NCBI GenBank assembly: GCA_024226315.1
Contig: JAAELT010000271.1
Coordinates: forward strand, 1-64,000
Direction of reading: 5' to 3'
Length of the DNA stretch: 64,000 nucleotides
DNA from: a bacterium
Lineage (GTDB): Bacteria; Acidobacteriota; Thermoanaerobaculia; Multivoradales; J023
This document shows positions 25,948 to 33,697 of the stretch, in pieces. A model generated the notes under the pieces. It ran no database searches. It was not told where the DNA came from and was given only the letters and a program-made list of their open reading frames with translations. Position 1 is the stretch's first letter; each line of letters starts with the position of its first letter. The translations under genes were made by a program, and so were the position numbers.

Positions 25948-25984
25948 CCCCCCTTTGAAAAAGGGGGGATCGAGGGGGGATTCT
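25948..25984. repeat. 37-bp dispersed hairpin element, copy 1 (bidirectional terminator candidate)
   Basis: A 9-bp stem CCCCCCTTT/AAAGGGGGG with a GAA loop is followed by ATCGAGGGGGGATTCT. It lies between the convergent M24 and M16 genes, ending four bases before the M16 stop codon. An identical 37-base copy is at 53637-53673 in the same relation to another minus-strand gene. Confidence 0.9.
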
Positions 25985-25988
25985 TCTC

Positions 25989-27350
25989 TCAGGGCTGGTG
26001 CACGGTGACCGGCCCGAAGCCCTCGAGCTGCGGCCGGAGCTCCTCGGCCGGCCCCACCGCGACGATCGCCAGGTTCTCGGGATCGAAGTGCTCACGGGCG
26101 GCGCGTAGCACCTGGTTCTCGTCGATCTGGGCGAGCACTCCCGGGTAGCTGTCGTAGTAGTCGAGCGGCAGGTCGAAGACCGCCAGCGCCTCGAGGCGCT
26201 TGGCCAGCCCGTCGATCGTCTGCAGCGTGTAGGGGAAGACGCCGACCAGGTAGTCCTGGGTCTCCTTCAGCTCCTCGCGGCTGACCGGCTCCTCGCGGAT
26301 GCGGCGCAACTCGAACAGCAGCTCGCCGACCGCCGCGCCGGCCACGTCGGTGGCCACGGCGGCCCGGATGACGAAGGGCCCCGGCCCGCTGCGGCGCGCG
26401 AAGTAGCTCTGGGCGCCGTAGGTGAAACCGTGCTTCTCGCGCAGGTTGAGATTGATCCGGCTGGTGAACTTGCCGCCGAAGATCGTATTGAGCAGGGTCA
26501 TCTGCGGAAAGTCCGGGTGCTGCCGAGACACACAAGCATGCCCCAGCTGCAGCTGGACCTGCGCGGATCCCGGCCGATCGACGATGTGTACCTGGGTGCC
26601 CGCGAGCGCCGGTGCCTCGATCGACGGCGGCTCCGGCGCCGCCAGCTGCCGCCAATCCCCGAAGGCGTCCGAGACCAGGCTGATCGACTCCTCCGGGTCG
26701 AGGTCCCCGACCGCGATCAGGGTCGAGCCACCGGGGCCGATCTGGCGCCGGTAGAACGATCGGAGGCTGTCCTGGTCCAGCCGTTCGAGGCTCTCCTCGG
26801 TGCCGATCAGCGGCCGGCCGTAGACCGTGTCGCGGTACACGACGGCGGCGAAGACCCGCTCGGCGAGCGACCCCGGCTGCCCGCGGCGCCGCAGGATCTC
26901 CGCCAGCCGCTCGCGGCGCAAGCGTTCGATCTCGTCTACCGGGAGCTCCGGCGTCCTGATCACCTCGGCCAGCAGCTCGAGCGCCGACTCGCGGTGCCGC
27001 GACAGCGTGCCGGCCTCGACGTAGGCCATGTTCCAGCCCGCGCCGGAGACCAGCGAGCCGCCCAGACTCTCGACCTGATGTGCGATTTCGAGTGCGCTGC
27101 GCTCGCGGGTGCCTTCATCCAGCAGGCCGCCGTGCAGGCTGGCCAGGCCGGGCGCGTCGAGTGACCCGTACTGGCCGCCGGCGGGAAGCAGCACCTGCAG
27201 ACTCGCCAGCGGCACCCGCGGTACCCGGGCGGCGAGAACGCCCAGCCCGTTGTCCAGACGCGTGTGGCGGAACTCCGGGAAAGCGAATTCCCGCAGCCGT
27301 CCCGGTGACGGCGGTCGCGCGCGGTCGACAGCGGGCCCCACGACGCTCAC
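25989..27350 (-). CDS. M16-family peptidase subunit lacking the zinc motif
   Basis: A 453-residue insulinase-family (M16) protein with both homologous halves: FPEFRHTRLDNGLGVLAARVP and LASLHGGLLDEGT near the N-terminus, SFYRRQIGPGGSTLIAVGDLDPEE in the middle, and MTLLNTIFGGKFTSRINLNLREKHGFTYGAQS in the second half, the last being the arginine/tyrosine motif of active partners. The HxxEH zinc motif is replaced by HGGLLDEG, so this is the non-catalytic partner of the M16 gene just upstream. The GTG at 27350 overlaps that gene's TGA by four bases; the longer open frame upstream is a shadow of it. Confidence 0.88.
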   Translation of the reverse strand: MSVVGPAVDRARPPSPGRLREFAFPEFRHTRLDNGLGVLAARVPRVPLASLQVLLPAGGQYGSLDAPGLASLHGGLLDEGTRERSALEIAHQVESLGGSLVSGAGWNMAYVEAGTLSRHRESALELLAEVIRTPELPVDEIERLRRERLAEILRRRGQPGSLAERVFAAVVYRDTVYGRPLIGTEESLERLDQDSLRSFYRRQIGPGGSTLIAVGDLDPEESISLVSDAFGDWRQLAAPEPPSIEAPALAGTQVHIVDRPGSAQVQLQLGHACVSRQHPDFPQMTLLNTIFGGKFTSRINLNLREKHGFTYGAQSYFARRSGPGPFVIRAAVATDVAGAAVGELLFELRRIREEPVSREELKETQDYLVGVFPYTLQTIDGLAKRLEALAVFDLPLDYYDSYPGVLAQIDENQVLRAAREHFDPENLAIVAVGPAEELRPQLEGFGPVTVHQP

Positions 27351-28684
27351 TCCACTCCGGCCCCGCCGCGCGGCACCGCGTCCCGCGGCACGACCGTAAC
27401 CACCGCCCCGTTGCGCCCGGCGAGGCGGTCCTGGGCGAGCGCCGTCAAGTCCCCCGGATCGAGGGCGTGGTACCGCTCCACCTCCCGCGCCACGGCGGCG
27501 GGATCGTCGAAGAACGTGGTGAAGAGCGACAGCAGGTCGGCCCGCCGATCGAGTGTCTGGAGCTGGCTGTAATGATCCGCCAGGCGTTGATTGACGGCAC
27601 GCTCGAAGTGCTCGGCCGCGATCGGCTCGCGCGCCACGCGCTCCAGGTGCTCGACGATCGCCGCCTCCAGCTCCGCTGGCTCGACCCCGGGCTTGGCAGT
27701 CGACACCAGGGCGAAGGTCGCGGTCAGCTCGGTCGGGAACACGTAGCAGCCGATGTCCTGCGCCAGCTGACGGCGATAGACCAGATCCTCGTACAGCAGG
27801 CTCGACTTGCCCTCGGTCAGCACCGCGCAGAGCAGATCCGCCGCGTACCACGCGTCCTGGCCGTACGCCGGTACCTGAAAGGCCATGTAGATCCGCGGCA
27901 GCTGCACGTCGTCGTTCAGCACCTCGCGCCGCTCGTCTCGATCGCGTGCATGGGGAGGAGCCGACGGCAGCTCCGACGGCCGCCCCGCCGGAATGGCGCC
28001 GAAGAAGTGCTCGATACGGCCCAGGGCACGGTCGTAGTCGATGTCGCCCGCCAGTGTCAGCACCGCGTTGCTCGGCACGTAGAAGGTGCCGAAGAACTCA
28101 CGCACGTCGTCGAGGGTGGCGGCCTCCAAGTCGTCGACGTAGCCGATCACCGGCCAGCGATAGGGATGCGCCTCGTCGTAGAGCAGCTCGTGGAGCCGCT
28201 CGAAGGCCCGGCCGTAGGGCTGGTTGTCCATCTTCTGCCGGCGCTCGTTGATCACCACCTCGCGCTGATTGTCGAGCTTCTCCTGGGTGATCGCCGGCAG
28301 GAAGAACCCCATGCGGTCGGATTCGAGCCACAGGCCCAGATCGAGGTAGTGCGTCGGCAGCACCTCGTAGTAGTTGGTGCGGTCGTACCAGGTCGAACCG
28401 TTGGCGACGCCGCCCGCCTGCTGGATGTAGCGGAAATGGTCGTTGGTGCCGACGTTCTCCGAGCCCTGGAAGAGCAGGTGCTCGAACAGGTGGGCGAAGC
28501 CGGTGCGCCCCGGCGTTTCGTTCTTCGAGCCGACGTGGTACCAGATGTTGAGGGCGACCAGCGGCAGCGTCGGATCGCGATGCAGCACCACCTGCAGACC
28601 GTTGTCGAGCGTGTGGCGCTCGAGATCGAAACACTCGGCGGACAGGTGGTCGACAGACGTGTTGGACATCAGGGGTTGATTCAT
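27347..28684 (-). CDS. M16-family zinc peptidase, catalytic subunit
   Basis: A 445-residue M16 peptidase with the inverted zinc motif HLFEH in TGFAHLFEHLLFQGSENVG, the downstream Glu of REVVINERRQKMDNQ, and the middle region typical of processing-protease-like enzymes. It should form a heterodimeric chamber with the zinc-less partner encoded next and degrade peptides or process exported proteins. No signal peptide is evident from either start (28684 or 28669), so the location may be cytoplasmic. The ATG at 28684 has only a weak ribosome site. Its promoter region is shared back to back with lexA. Confidence 0.88.
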   Translation of the reverse strand: MNQPLMSNTSVDHLSAECFDLERHTLDNGLQVVLHRDPTLPLVALNIWYHVGSKNETPGRTGFAHLFEHLLFQGSENVGTNDHFRYIQQAGGVANGSTWYDRTNYYEVLPTHYLDLGLWLESDRMGFFLPAITQEKLDNQREVVINERRQKMDNQPYGRAFERLHELLYDEAHPYRWPVIGYVDDLEAATLDDVREFFGTFYVPSNAVLTLAGDIDYDRALGRIEHFFGAIPAGRPSELPSAPPHARDRDERREVLNDDVQLPRIYMAFQVPAYGQDAWYAADLLCAVLTEGKSSLLYEDLVYRRQLAQDIGCYVFPTELTATFALVSTAKPGVEPAELEAAIVEHLERVAREPIAAEHFERAVNQRLADHYSQLQTLDRRADLLSLFTTFFDDPAAVAREVERYHALDPGDLTALAQDRLAGRNGAVVTVVPRDAVPRGGAGVE

Positions 28685-28787
28685 CGGAGTCCCGTAGGGG
28701 GTCGGGATCGCGGAGAGTCGGCGAGCATAGGAGGCCGCCACTGGAGTGTCAAGCGGCCGGCCCGTGCAGCGGACGCTTTGCTAGCGC

Positions 28788-28833
28788 TTGACTTACGCTC
28801 AAGTTCCGCCTAGAATCAAATCCCGGAACGTTC
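28788..28833 (+). promoter_or_regulatory. lexA promoter with a palindrome at the start site
   Basis: TTGACT (28788-28793) and TAGAAT (28811-28816) are separated by exactly 17 bases, a near-consensus sigma-70 promoter. GAACGTTC (28826-28833), a perfect 8-bp palindrome, follows the -10 by nine bases and is a candidate LexA autoregulatory site. A perfect tandem decamer TCGAAACACG (28855-28874) follows in the leader. Confidence 0.65.
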
Positions 28834-28922
28834 AGCAGAGTGTCGCACCGGACTTCGAAACACGTCGAAACACGTCATTCCGTCGACACGCGTAATTCCG
28901 AACGCACCGGAGACATCCCGAC

Positions 28923-29564
28923 ATGCGCAACGGAAACCAGGGCAGGCCTAGCTACCTCACCGAACGCCAGAAGGCGATCCTCGAGTTCATCGCCGAGTAC
29001 CTGCAGCGTCACGGCATCTCCCCCACCCACCGGGAGATCCGCGACGAGTTCGGCTACTCGTCTTTCGGTACCGTCTACAAGCATCTGAAGCTCTTGCAGG
29101 AAAAGGGCTACCTGCACCGCGACTGGAACCAGAAGCGTGGCCTCGAGCTGGTGCGCGCGGTGCCCGGGACGCAGGTGGCGACCGGCGCGGAGGTTTCCTT
29201 CCTCGGCCTGATCGCCGCCGGCCAGCCGATCGAGACGCTGCCCGAGCGCGAGAAGCTCGGCGTCCCCCATCACCTCCTCGACGGCCAGGCCGACGACCAC
29301 TACGTGCTGCGGGTCACCGGCGAGTCGATGATCCAGGAGGGCATCTACGACGGCGACTACGTGGTCGTGCTGCGCCGCGAGCGCGCCATGCCCGGCGAGA
29401 TGGTGGTGGCACTGGTGGGCATCGAGGCCACCCTCAAGCGCTACTACCCCGAGGGCGAGCTCGTCCGCCTGCAGCCCGCCAACCCCGAGATGGAGCCCAT
29501 CCGGGTGCCCGCCACCGACGTGAAAGTACAGGGCGTCGTCGTCGGCTTGATGCGGAAATTCTGA
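28923..29564 (+). CDS. lexA: LexA SOS repressor
   Basis: A 213-residue LexA: winged-helix DNA-binding domain (YLTERQKAILEFIAEYLQRHGISPTHREIRDEF) and a C-terminal self-cleaving peptidase domain with the scissile Ala99-Gly100 (IAAGQP), nucleophile Ser135 (GESMIQEGI) and general base Lys172 (ATLKRYY). It represses DNA-damage genes and its own promoter until RecA filaments trigger autocleavage. A ribosome site GGAGA precedes the ATG. It is monocistronic and divergent from the M16 peptidase pair. No other SOS gene is nearby. Confidence 0.95.
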   Translation: MRNGNQGRPSYLTERQKAILEFIAEYLQRHGISPTHREIRDEFGYSSFGTVYKHLKLLQEKGYLHRDWNQKRGLELVRAVPGTQVATGAEVSFLGLIAAGQPIETLPEREKLGVPHHLLDGQADDHYVLRVTGESMIQEGIYDGDYVVVLRRERAMPGEMVVALVGIEATLKRYYPEGELVRLQPANPEMEPIRVPATDVKVQGVVVGLMRKF

Positions 29565-29572
29565 CGCGTCCT

Positions 29573-29698
29573 CTACCCGCTGGTGTCGACCTCGTTCATC
29601 AGCTGCACGTGGTTGCCCTCCCTGTCTTCGAAGCCGGCCATCCACAGTTCCTGAGCCTCGGTCCGGTGCACCACGTGGGGCTCCTCGGTGAGCGCCAT
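29573..29698 (-). pseudogene. C-terminal remnant of a VOC (glyoxalase-like) protein
   Basis: Forty-one codons ending in TAG encode EEPHVVHRTEAQELWMAGFEDREGNHVQLMNE in two pieces matching the last beta strands of the glyoxalase/bleomycin-resistance fold, including the terminal metal-site Glu region (GNxxxLMxE). The first two thirds (about 90 residues) are missing: the frame continues upstream into unrelated DNA next to an 11-bp inverted repeat (29706-29754) and the toxin-antitoxin genes. A gene has been truncated by insertion or deletion here. Confidence 0.7.
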
Positions 29699-29705
29699 TC
29701 GCAAT

Positions 29706-29754
29706 GGACGCTGTAAACGGTAGGGAGAAATCGGACTCTGCGCTTACAGCGTCC
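29706..29754. repeat. 11-bp perfect inverted repeat at the truncation point
   Basis: GGACGCTGTAA (29706-29716) and TTACAGCGTCC (29744-29754) are exact inverted copies 27 bases apart, beginning eight bases after the VOC remnant. They could be a hairpin or the ends of a very small element. Confidence 0.85.
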
Positions 29755-29767
29755 GCGAGGAGCAGGA

Positions 29768-29797
29768 TTGATGCAGCGGACGATATCATGATATCAT
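29768..29797 (+). promoter_or_regulatory. FitAB promoter with operator palindrome
   Basis: TTGATG (29768) and TATCAT (29792) are 18 bases apart; six bases separate the -10 from the ATG at 29804, so the transcript is probably leaderless. The 14-bp perfect palindrome GATATCATGATATC (29782-29795) overlaps the -10 and should be the FitA binding site. Confidence 0.6.
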
Positions 29798-29803
29798 CAC
29801 CCT

Positions 29804-30049
29804 ATGGCACAGTTACTTGTCCGCAACCTCGAAGACAGCATCAAGGGCAGGCTCCAAGCCCGAGCGAAGCGCCATGGGCGCAGCACCGAAGAAGAAGTTC
29901 GGGAGATTCTGCGCAATGCGGTGCGAGAGGAGGCCCCCAGGCCACCACTTGGCACCCGGATCGCCCGCCGTTTCGCATCCATCGGCTTGGATGAAGAGAT
30001 TCTCGAGCTCCGTGGTCAGCCGCCCCGCTCGGTGGACTTCGAGCCATGA
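29804..30049 (+). CDS. fitA: FitA-like ribbon-helix-helix antitoxin
   Basis: An 81-residue antitoxin: MAQLLVRNLEDSIKGRLQARAKRHGRSTEEEVREILRNAV in two blocks is the FitA/StbC type RHH domain, and the C-terminal part (about 45-81, PLGTRIARRFASIGLDEE) is the toxin-binding tail. It neutralises the PIN toxin whose ATG overlaps its TGA by four bases and should repress transcription at the palindrome over its own -10 box. There is no ribosome site before the ATG. Confidence 0.88.
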   Translation: MAQLLVRNLEDSIKGRLQARAKRHGRSTEEEVREILRNAVREEAPRPPLGTRIARRFASIGLDEEILELRGQPPRSVDFEP

Positions 30050-30465
30050 TCCTGCTCGACACGAACGTCTTGTCCGAGCTGATGCGGCGCCAGCCAGAAG
30101 AGCGAGTCATCGCCTGGCTGGACGCCCAACCTCAGGAGTCTGTCTGGACGACTTCGATTACGATCTTCGAGACCCGCCTCGGCTTGGAGCGTCTCGCGGT
30201 TGGTAAGCGGCGCCAGGCCTTGGAAGATGCCTTCGGCGCGATAATCGATGAAGACTTCGAGAATCGGGTGGTCGTCTTCGACCGACCCGCTGCCGAGGCG
30301 GCTGCCAGCCTGGCCGCGGAGCGCTTTCGGGCCGGCCGGCCTGTCGATTACCGCGACGTCCAGATCGCTGGCATCACAGCAGCTCACAAGGCGACCTTGG
30401 CGACCCGCAATTCTCGCCACTTCGACGGGCTCGGTTTGAACCTGATCGATCCTTGGGCGTCTTGA
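30046..30465 (+). CDS. fitB: FitB-like PIN-domain toxin
   Basis: A 139-residue PIN-domain RNase: first Asp in MILLDTNVLSELMRR, conserved Glu in ITIFETRLGLERL, later acidic residues in PVDYRDVQIAGITAA and TRNSRHFDGLGL. This sequence style (VLSELMR, ATRNxRHF) is that of the FitB/StbB branch of VapC toxins. All catalytic positions are present and the gene is full length. Confidence 0.9.
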   Translation: MILLDTNVLSELMRRQPEERVIAWLDAQPQESVWTTSITIFETRLGLERLAVGKRRQALEDAFGAIIDEDFENRVVVFDRPAAEAAASLAAERFRAGRPVDYRDVQIAGITAAHKATLATRNSRHFDGLGLNLIDPWAS

Positions 30466-30557
30466 CCAGCCTGCCTGCCGGTGACCCGCTGGACGTCCGG
30501 CGATCGATCCTTGCCGGCGCCGGGGCTGCATGCCCTGTGCCGGCTGCGAGGAGCCAC

Positions 30558-30586
30558 TTGACCATAGGCAATGACCATAGTAGACT
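30558..30586 (+). promoter_or_regulatory. Promoter of the Phd/VapC pair
   Basis: TTGACC (30558-30563) and TAGACT (30581-30586) are 17 bases apart. The direct repeat TGACCATAG (30559-30567 and 30572-30580) fills the -35 and spacer and is a likely antitoxin operator. The predicted start falls on the ATG at 30593, again a leaderless arrangement. Confidence 0.6.
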
Positions 30587-30592
30587 TTGTTC

Positions 30593-30832
30593 ATGGACAC
30601 CATGGCCATCTCCCACTTCAAGGCTACCTGCCTTGCGGTTCTCGAAAGAGTCCGAAAGACCGGCGAACCGATCCTCGTGACCAAGCGCGGCGAGCCTGTT
30701 GCGCAGGTCTTGCCGCCGCCGCCGCCGGCGCCTGCTGAAGAGAGCCGCTTCGGTTGCATGCGGGACGTGCTCGAAATCGTCGACGACATCGTCCAGCCGC
30801 TTCCCGAGGAGGACTGGGAAGCCCTGCGATGA
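30593..30832 (+). CDS. Phd/YefM-type antitoxin
   Basis: A 79-residue antitoxin: MDTMAISHFKATCLAVLERV, then KTGEPILVTKRGEPVAQVLP (the Phd/YefM beta hairpin), a proline run, and an acidic C-terminal helix MRDVLEIVDDIVQPLPEEDW for toxin binding. The ATG at 30593 is chosen over an upstream TTG because it coincides with the predicted transcript start and fits family length. It overlaps the PIN toxin start by four bases. Confidence 0.85.
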   Translation: MDTMAISHFKATCLAVLERVRKTGEPILVTKRGEPVAQVLPPPPPAPAEESRFGCMRDVLEIVDDIVQPLPEEDWEALR

Positions 30833-31224
30833 GACGGTACTTGCTGGATACCCACGTCTGGCTCTGGTACCTGGCCGGCACCAAAGACCTGCCCAAGACC
30901 CTGCGCGAAGCCCTCGACGACGCGGCGGGCATGTGCTGGCTGTCGCCGATCTCCATCTGGGAGGCGAACGCGCTCGTCGCGCGAGGGCGGGTTCGGAGCG
31001 TGGGTGTCGAGAAAGACTGGCTCAGGGCGGCCCTGAAGAACCTGCCCCTTCGAGAGGCGCCGGTCAACTTCGAGGTCGCCAGAGCCGTCGCAGACCTCGA
31101 CCTGCCGCACAACGATCCCGCGGACCATTTCCTGGCGGCCACGGCGTTGGTCTACGACCTCACTCTCGCGACCGTGGATCACAAGTTGGTGGAAGCGGAG
31201 TGGCTCCCCACGTTGAGCGCCTGA
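30829..31224 (+). CDS. PIN-domain toxin paired with a Phd-type antitoxin
   Basis: A 131-residue PIN-domain RNase beginning MRRYLLDTHVWLWYLAG, the style of the Phd-linked VapC subfamily. The catalytic acids are in LLDTH, ISIWEANAL, and the pair NDPADHFLAATAL; LATVDHKL follows. This combination of a YefM/Phd antitoxin with a PIN toxin is a known hybrid TA arrangement. The gene is intact. Confidence 0.9.
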   Translation: MRRYLLDTHVWLWYLAGTKDLPKTLREALDDAAGMCWLSPISIWEANALVARGRVRSVGVEKDWLRAALKNLPLREAPVNFEVARAVADLDLPHNDPADHFLAATALVYDLTLATVDHKLVEAEWLPTLSA

Positions 31225-31318
31225 CCCTTCGGGCGTGCCCCTTCGAGCGATGCCCACTACGGGCGGGGAACAGTCGGAGCGGCAGGCTGAGCACAGGGCG
31301 CCGGACCCGAGAAGGCCA

Positions 31319-31336
31319 GGCGGCCCGAAGGCCGCC
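31319..31336 (-). terminator. GC-rich hairpin with TTCG loop
   Basis: GGCGGCC and GGCCGCC flank CGAA; on the minus strand the loop is C(UUCG)G, an especially stable tetraloop. It lies 19 bases after the stop codon of the helical protein gene (31355). The U-tract is poor. Confidence 0.55.
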
Positions 31337-31354
31337 CGGCGTGAGTGCAAGTGA

Positions 31355-32173
31355 TCAGGCGTCGGTGGACGCCGACTCGGTCTCGTCGGTCGACGCGGGC
31401 TCGGAGGTCGCCGCGTCGGGCGCCTCGTCACCGTTCTCGGCCTGCCGCTGACCGGGGCGGCGGGTGGAGGGCCGCACGCGCTCGGCGAGCTCGTGCATGC
31501 CCGCCAGGTCGAAGAGGCCTTCCGTGGCCCGCGCGACGAAGAGGAACTGGCGATCGTAGCTCGTGATCGCTTCGTTCTTGGCCAGGCGGGTGGTCTCGGC
31601 CTTTTTCTCGGCCCCGGCGTGCTCGCCGACGACGAGCTCGAGCTGATCGGCGCCCCGGGCGAGTCTGCCCGCCAGTCTCGGCAGGTCGACGTCGACCTCC
31701 TCGACGGCGGGAGTCAGATCCACCTTCGGGTCCTCGAGAAAGTCCACGGTGTCGCGGACCTGCTTGACCAGCCCCCTGGGATCCCGCAGGGTCTCGCCCG
31801 CGACGCCCACGGTGGTGAAGCCGCGGGCCGATCCGTAGAGGTTCTCGAGTGTGTGGCGCGCCGGGGTGAAGGCAGCCAGCAGCTGCTTCTTGATCTCGTC
31901 GCGCCGGTCCTGCAGCTCGACGACTCTGGCCAACTGGCCCAGATGGGGCGTGTTGGCCGCGAGCATCTGCTGCTGGGCGACGTCCAGCCGATCCCCGAGG
32001 TCGGCGACGACCGGCCGGTAGTCCAGGACCGGCTCGCCTTCCGGGGTCGACCTGTCGGCGTTCAGGATGTCGGCGGCCTGGCCGCCATGGGTCTTGATGG
32101 CCGCGGAGACCACGTCGTAGGAGCGTAGCTTCCCGGCCAGGGTTCTGTCTTCGGTTCGTTGAGGTGTTTTCAT
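31355..32173 (-). CDS. Helix-rich protein of unknown function
   Basis: A 272-residue soluble protein, nearly all predicted helix (SYDVVSAAIKTHGGQAADILNAD, LGDRLDVAQQQMLAANTPHLG, LVKQVRDTVDFLEDPKVD), with no signal peptide, membrane segment or catalytic motif I can identify. The last 30 residues are a low-complexity acidic/Ser-Thr tail with the repeats EPASTDE and ESASTDA. A ribosome site GAGGAA precedes the ATG by about nine bases. Neighbours are toxin-antitoxin genes and the palindrome array, so this is accessory DNA. I do not assign a function. Confidence 0.6.
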   Translation of the reverse strand: MKTPQRTEDRTLAGKLRSYDVVSAAIKTHGGQAADILNADRSTPEGEPVLDYRPVVADLGDRLDVAQQQMLAANTPHLGQLARVVELQDRRDEIKKQLLAAFTPARHTLENLYGSARGFTTVGVAGETLRDPRGLVKQVRDTVDFLEDPKVDLTPAVEEVDVDLPRLAGRLARGADQLELVVGEHAGAEKKAETTRLAKNEAITSYDRQFLFVARATEGLFDLAGMHELAERVRPSTRRPGQRQAENGDEAPDAATSEPASTDETESASTDA

Positions 32174-32503
32174 GGGTTGGTTCCTCGTTGGTTCGGATTT
32201 CGAGCCGGCCGCCCACGCGGCGCCCGGTCTCGGCGCGTCCCCTGCTGTCGTTGGCCTGACCCCCGGTCGGGACTTGCCCGGAGATCCTGTGGCTTCGAGT
32301 CAGATCATGGCGTCCTCCTTCCTTTCGGTGCCGCGGCGATGGCCGCGATGGAGGCAGTGTAGAAGGTGGACCTACGCAAAACCCTGCAGAAGTTCCGTGC
32401 AATCCTTCTGCTTTGGGATTTTCTTGCCGCCACCGCCCCATGAGCCGTCGCCATAATTGATACCGTTCTACCCAATCCGGCCTGTTTGCCGGCTGAGGGA
32501 GGG

Positions 32504-32772
32504 CAAACGAGGGTCGTTTGGCCTCTCTGCAGAATCAGGGAAGGGCGAACGAGGGTCGTTTGCCCTGTTTGGCAGAGACATGATTGTCAAACGACCGTCG
32601 TTCATGGCTCATTGCCATAGCGAATCGGTCGATCGACCCTCGTTCGGGCTGTCCGCAAGTGTCGGAGGAGGCAATCGAGACTCGATCAGGGTTCCCAGCA
32701 GCGCGGAACAGGGTGATCGCCGCCCGATCGGGGTTCCCAGCGGCACGGAGGACGGCGATCACCGCCCGATCG
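32504..32772. repeat. Array of seven palindromes at exact 42-bp spacing
   Basis: Seven 17-base imperfect palindromes start at 32504, 32546, 32588, 32630, 32672, 32714 and 32756, every interval being exactly 42 bases. The first is perfect (CAAACGA-GGG-TCGTTTG); others have changed arms that largely still pair (for example CAATCGA-GAC-TCGATCA). The seven 25-base linkers are also mutually related in places (two share GGGTTCCCAGC). The array ends ten bases past the ppk2 stop codon. It lies in the interval 32174-32781, which has no convincing gene; both strands read as degenerate 14-residue repeats. Confidence 0.9.
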
Positions 32773-32781
32773 GGTCGACCC

Positions 32782-33657
32782 TCAGTCCTCGCCTTCCAGC
32801 AAAGCCCGCATCTCGGCGAACTTCTGGCGCTCCTTGGCTGTGGCCTCGGGGTAGCGGAGGCCGAGCCCGCGCAGGGTCTCGACGACGATCTCGGCCACGC
32901 ACATGCGCATGTAGGGCTTGCTGTCGGCGGGGATGGCGTACCAGGGGGCCCAGGGCCGGGAGGTGGCGCGCAGGGCGTCTTCGTAGGCGTCCATGTAGTC
33001 GGCCCAGAAGCCGCGCTCGCGCACGTCGCCGGAGGAGAACTTCCAGTTCTTCTCCGGCTCGTCGAGGCGGGCTATGAAGCGCTCGCGCTGCTCCGCGTGG
33101 GAGACGTTGAGCCAGAACTTGAGGATCACGGTGCCGTTGCGTGCCAGGTGCTTCTCGTGGTCGCGGATCGACTCGTGGCGCTCGCGCCAGAGCTGATCGA
33201 GCGGCACCCGGTCGGGCAGCCGCTGGCCGCCCAGGTACTCCGGGTGCACCCGTACCACCAGCACCTCCTCGTAGTAGCTGCGGTTGAAGATGCCGATGCG
33301 CCCGCGCTCTGGCAGGCGGCGGGCGCTGCGCCACAGGAAGTCGTGGTCGAGCTCCTCAGACGAGGGTACCTTGAACGACGACACCTGGCAGCCCGCCGGG
33401 TTGACCCCGCTCATCACCGCGCGGATGGTGCCGTCCTTGCCCGCCGCGTCCATCGCCTGGAAGACCAGGAGCACGGAGTGGTGGTCGTGGGCGTAGAGCA
33501 TCCGCTGTAGGTCTCGCAGCTCGTCGATCTGGTCTTCGAGACGCTTCTTGCAGCCCTTCTTGCCGGGCGCGTCGTCCGGCGGCGCGGTGGCCGCGTCGCC
33601 GAGATCGAACGATCCGTCGAAGGGAACCAGGTAGGGATTCGGGGCGGCTTCGAACAT
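32782..33657 (-). CDS. ppk2: Polyphosphate kinase 2 family protein
   Basis: A 291-residue PPK2, which transfers phosphate between polyphosphate and nucleotides. The P-loop is QAMDAAGKDGTI (about residues 68-79), with the lid segment following (GVNPAGCQVSSFKVPSSEELDHDFLWR) and the Walker B region GRIGIFNRSYYEEVLVVRVHPE. The conserved FWLNVSHAEQRERF and AIPADSKPYMR stretches are present. Subclass (ADP or AMP preferring) cannot be set from sequence by eye. The ATG at 33657 follows GAGGAGACCGTG; a GTG three bases earlier is also possible. The palindrome array lies directly downstream. Confidence 0.92.
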   Translation of the reverse strand: MFEAAPNPYLVPFDGSFDLGDAATAPPDDAPGKKGCKKRLEDQIDELRDLQRMLYAHDHHSVLLVFQAMDAAGKDGTIRAVMSGVNPAGCQVSSFKVPSSEELDHDFLWRSARRLPERGRIGIFNRSYYEEVLVVRVHPEYLGGQRLPDRVPLDQLWRERHESIRDHEKHLARNGTVILKFWLNVSHAEQRERFIARLDEPEKNWKFSSGDVRERGFWADYMDAYEDALRATSRPWAPWYAIPADSKPYMRMCVAEIVVETLRGLGLRYPEATAKERQKFAEMRALLEGED

Positions 33658-33697
33658 CACGGTCTCCTCTTGAAAACAGTCTCCTCTCGGGAGGAGA

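Noticed and set aside
32504..32772. CRISPR array
   Set aside because: Units are regular, but the 17-bp repeats are strongly diverged palindromes, the linkers are also related to each other rather than unique, and no cas gene is nearby.
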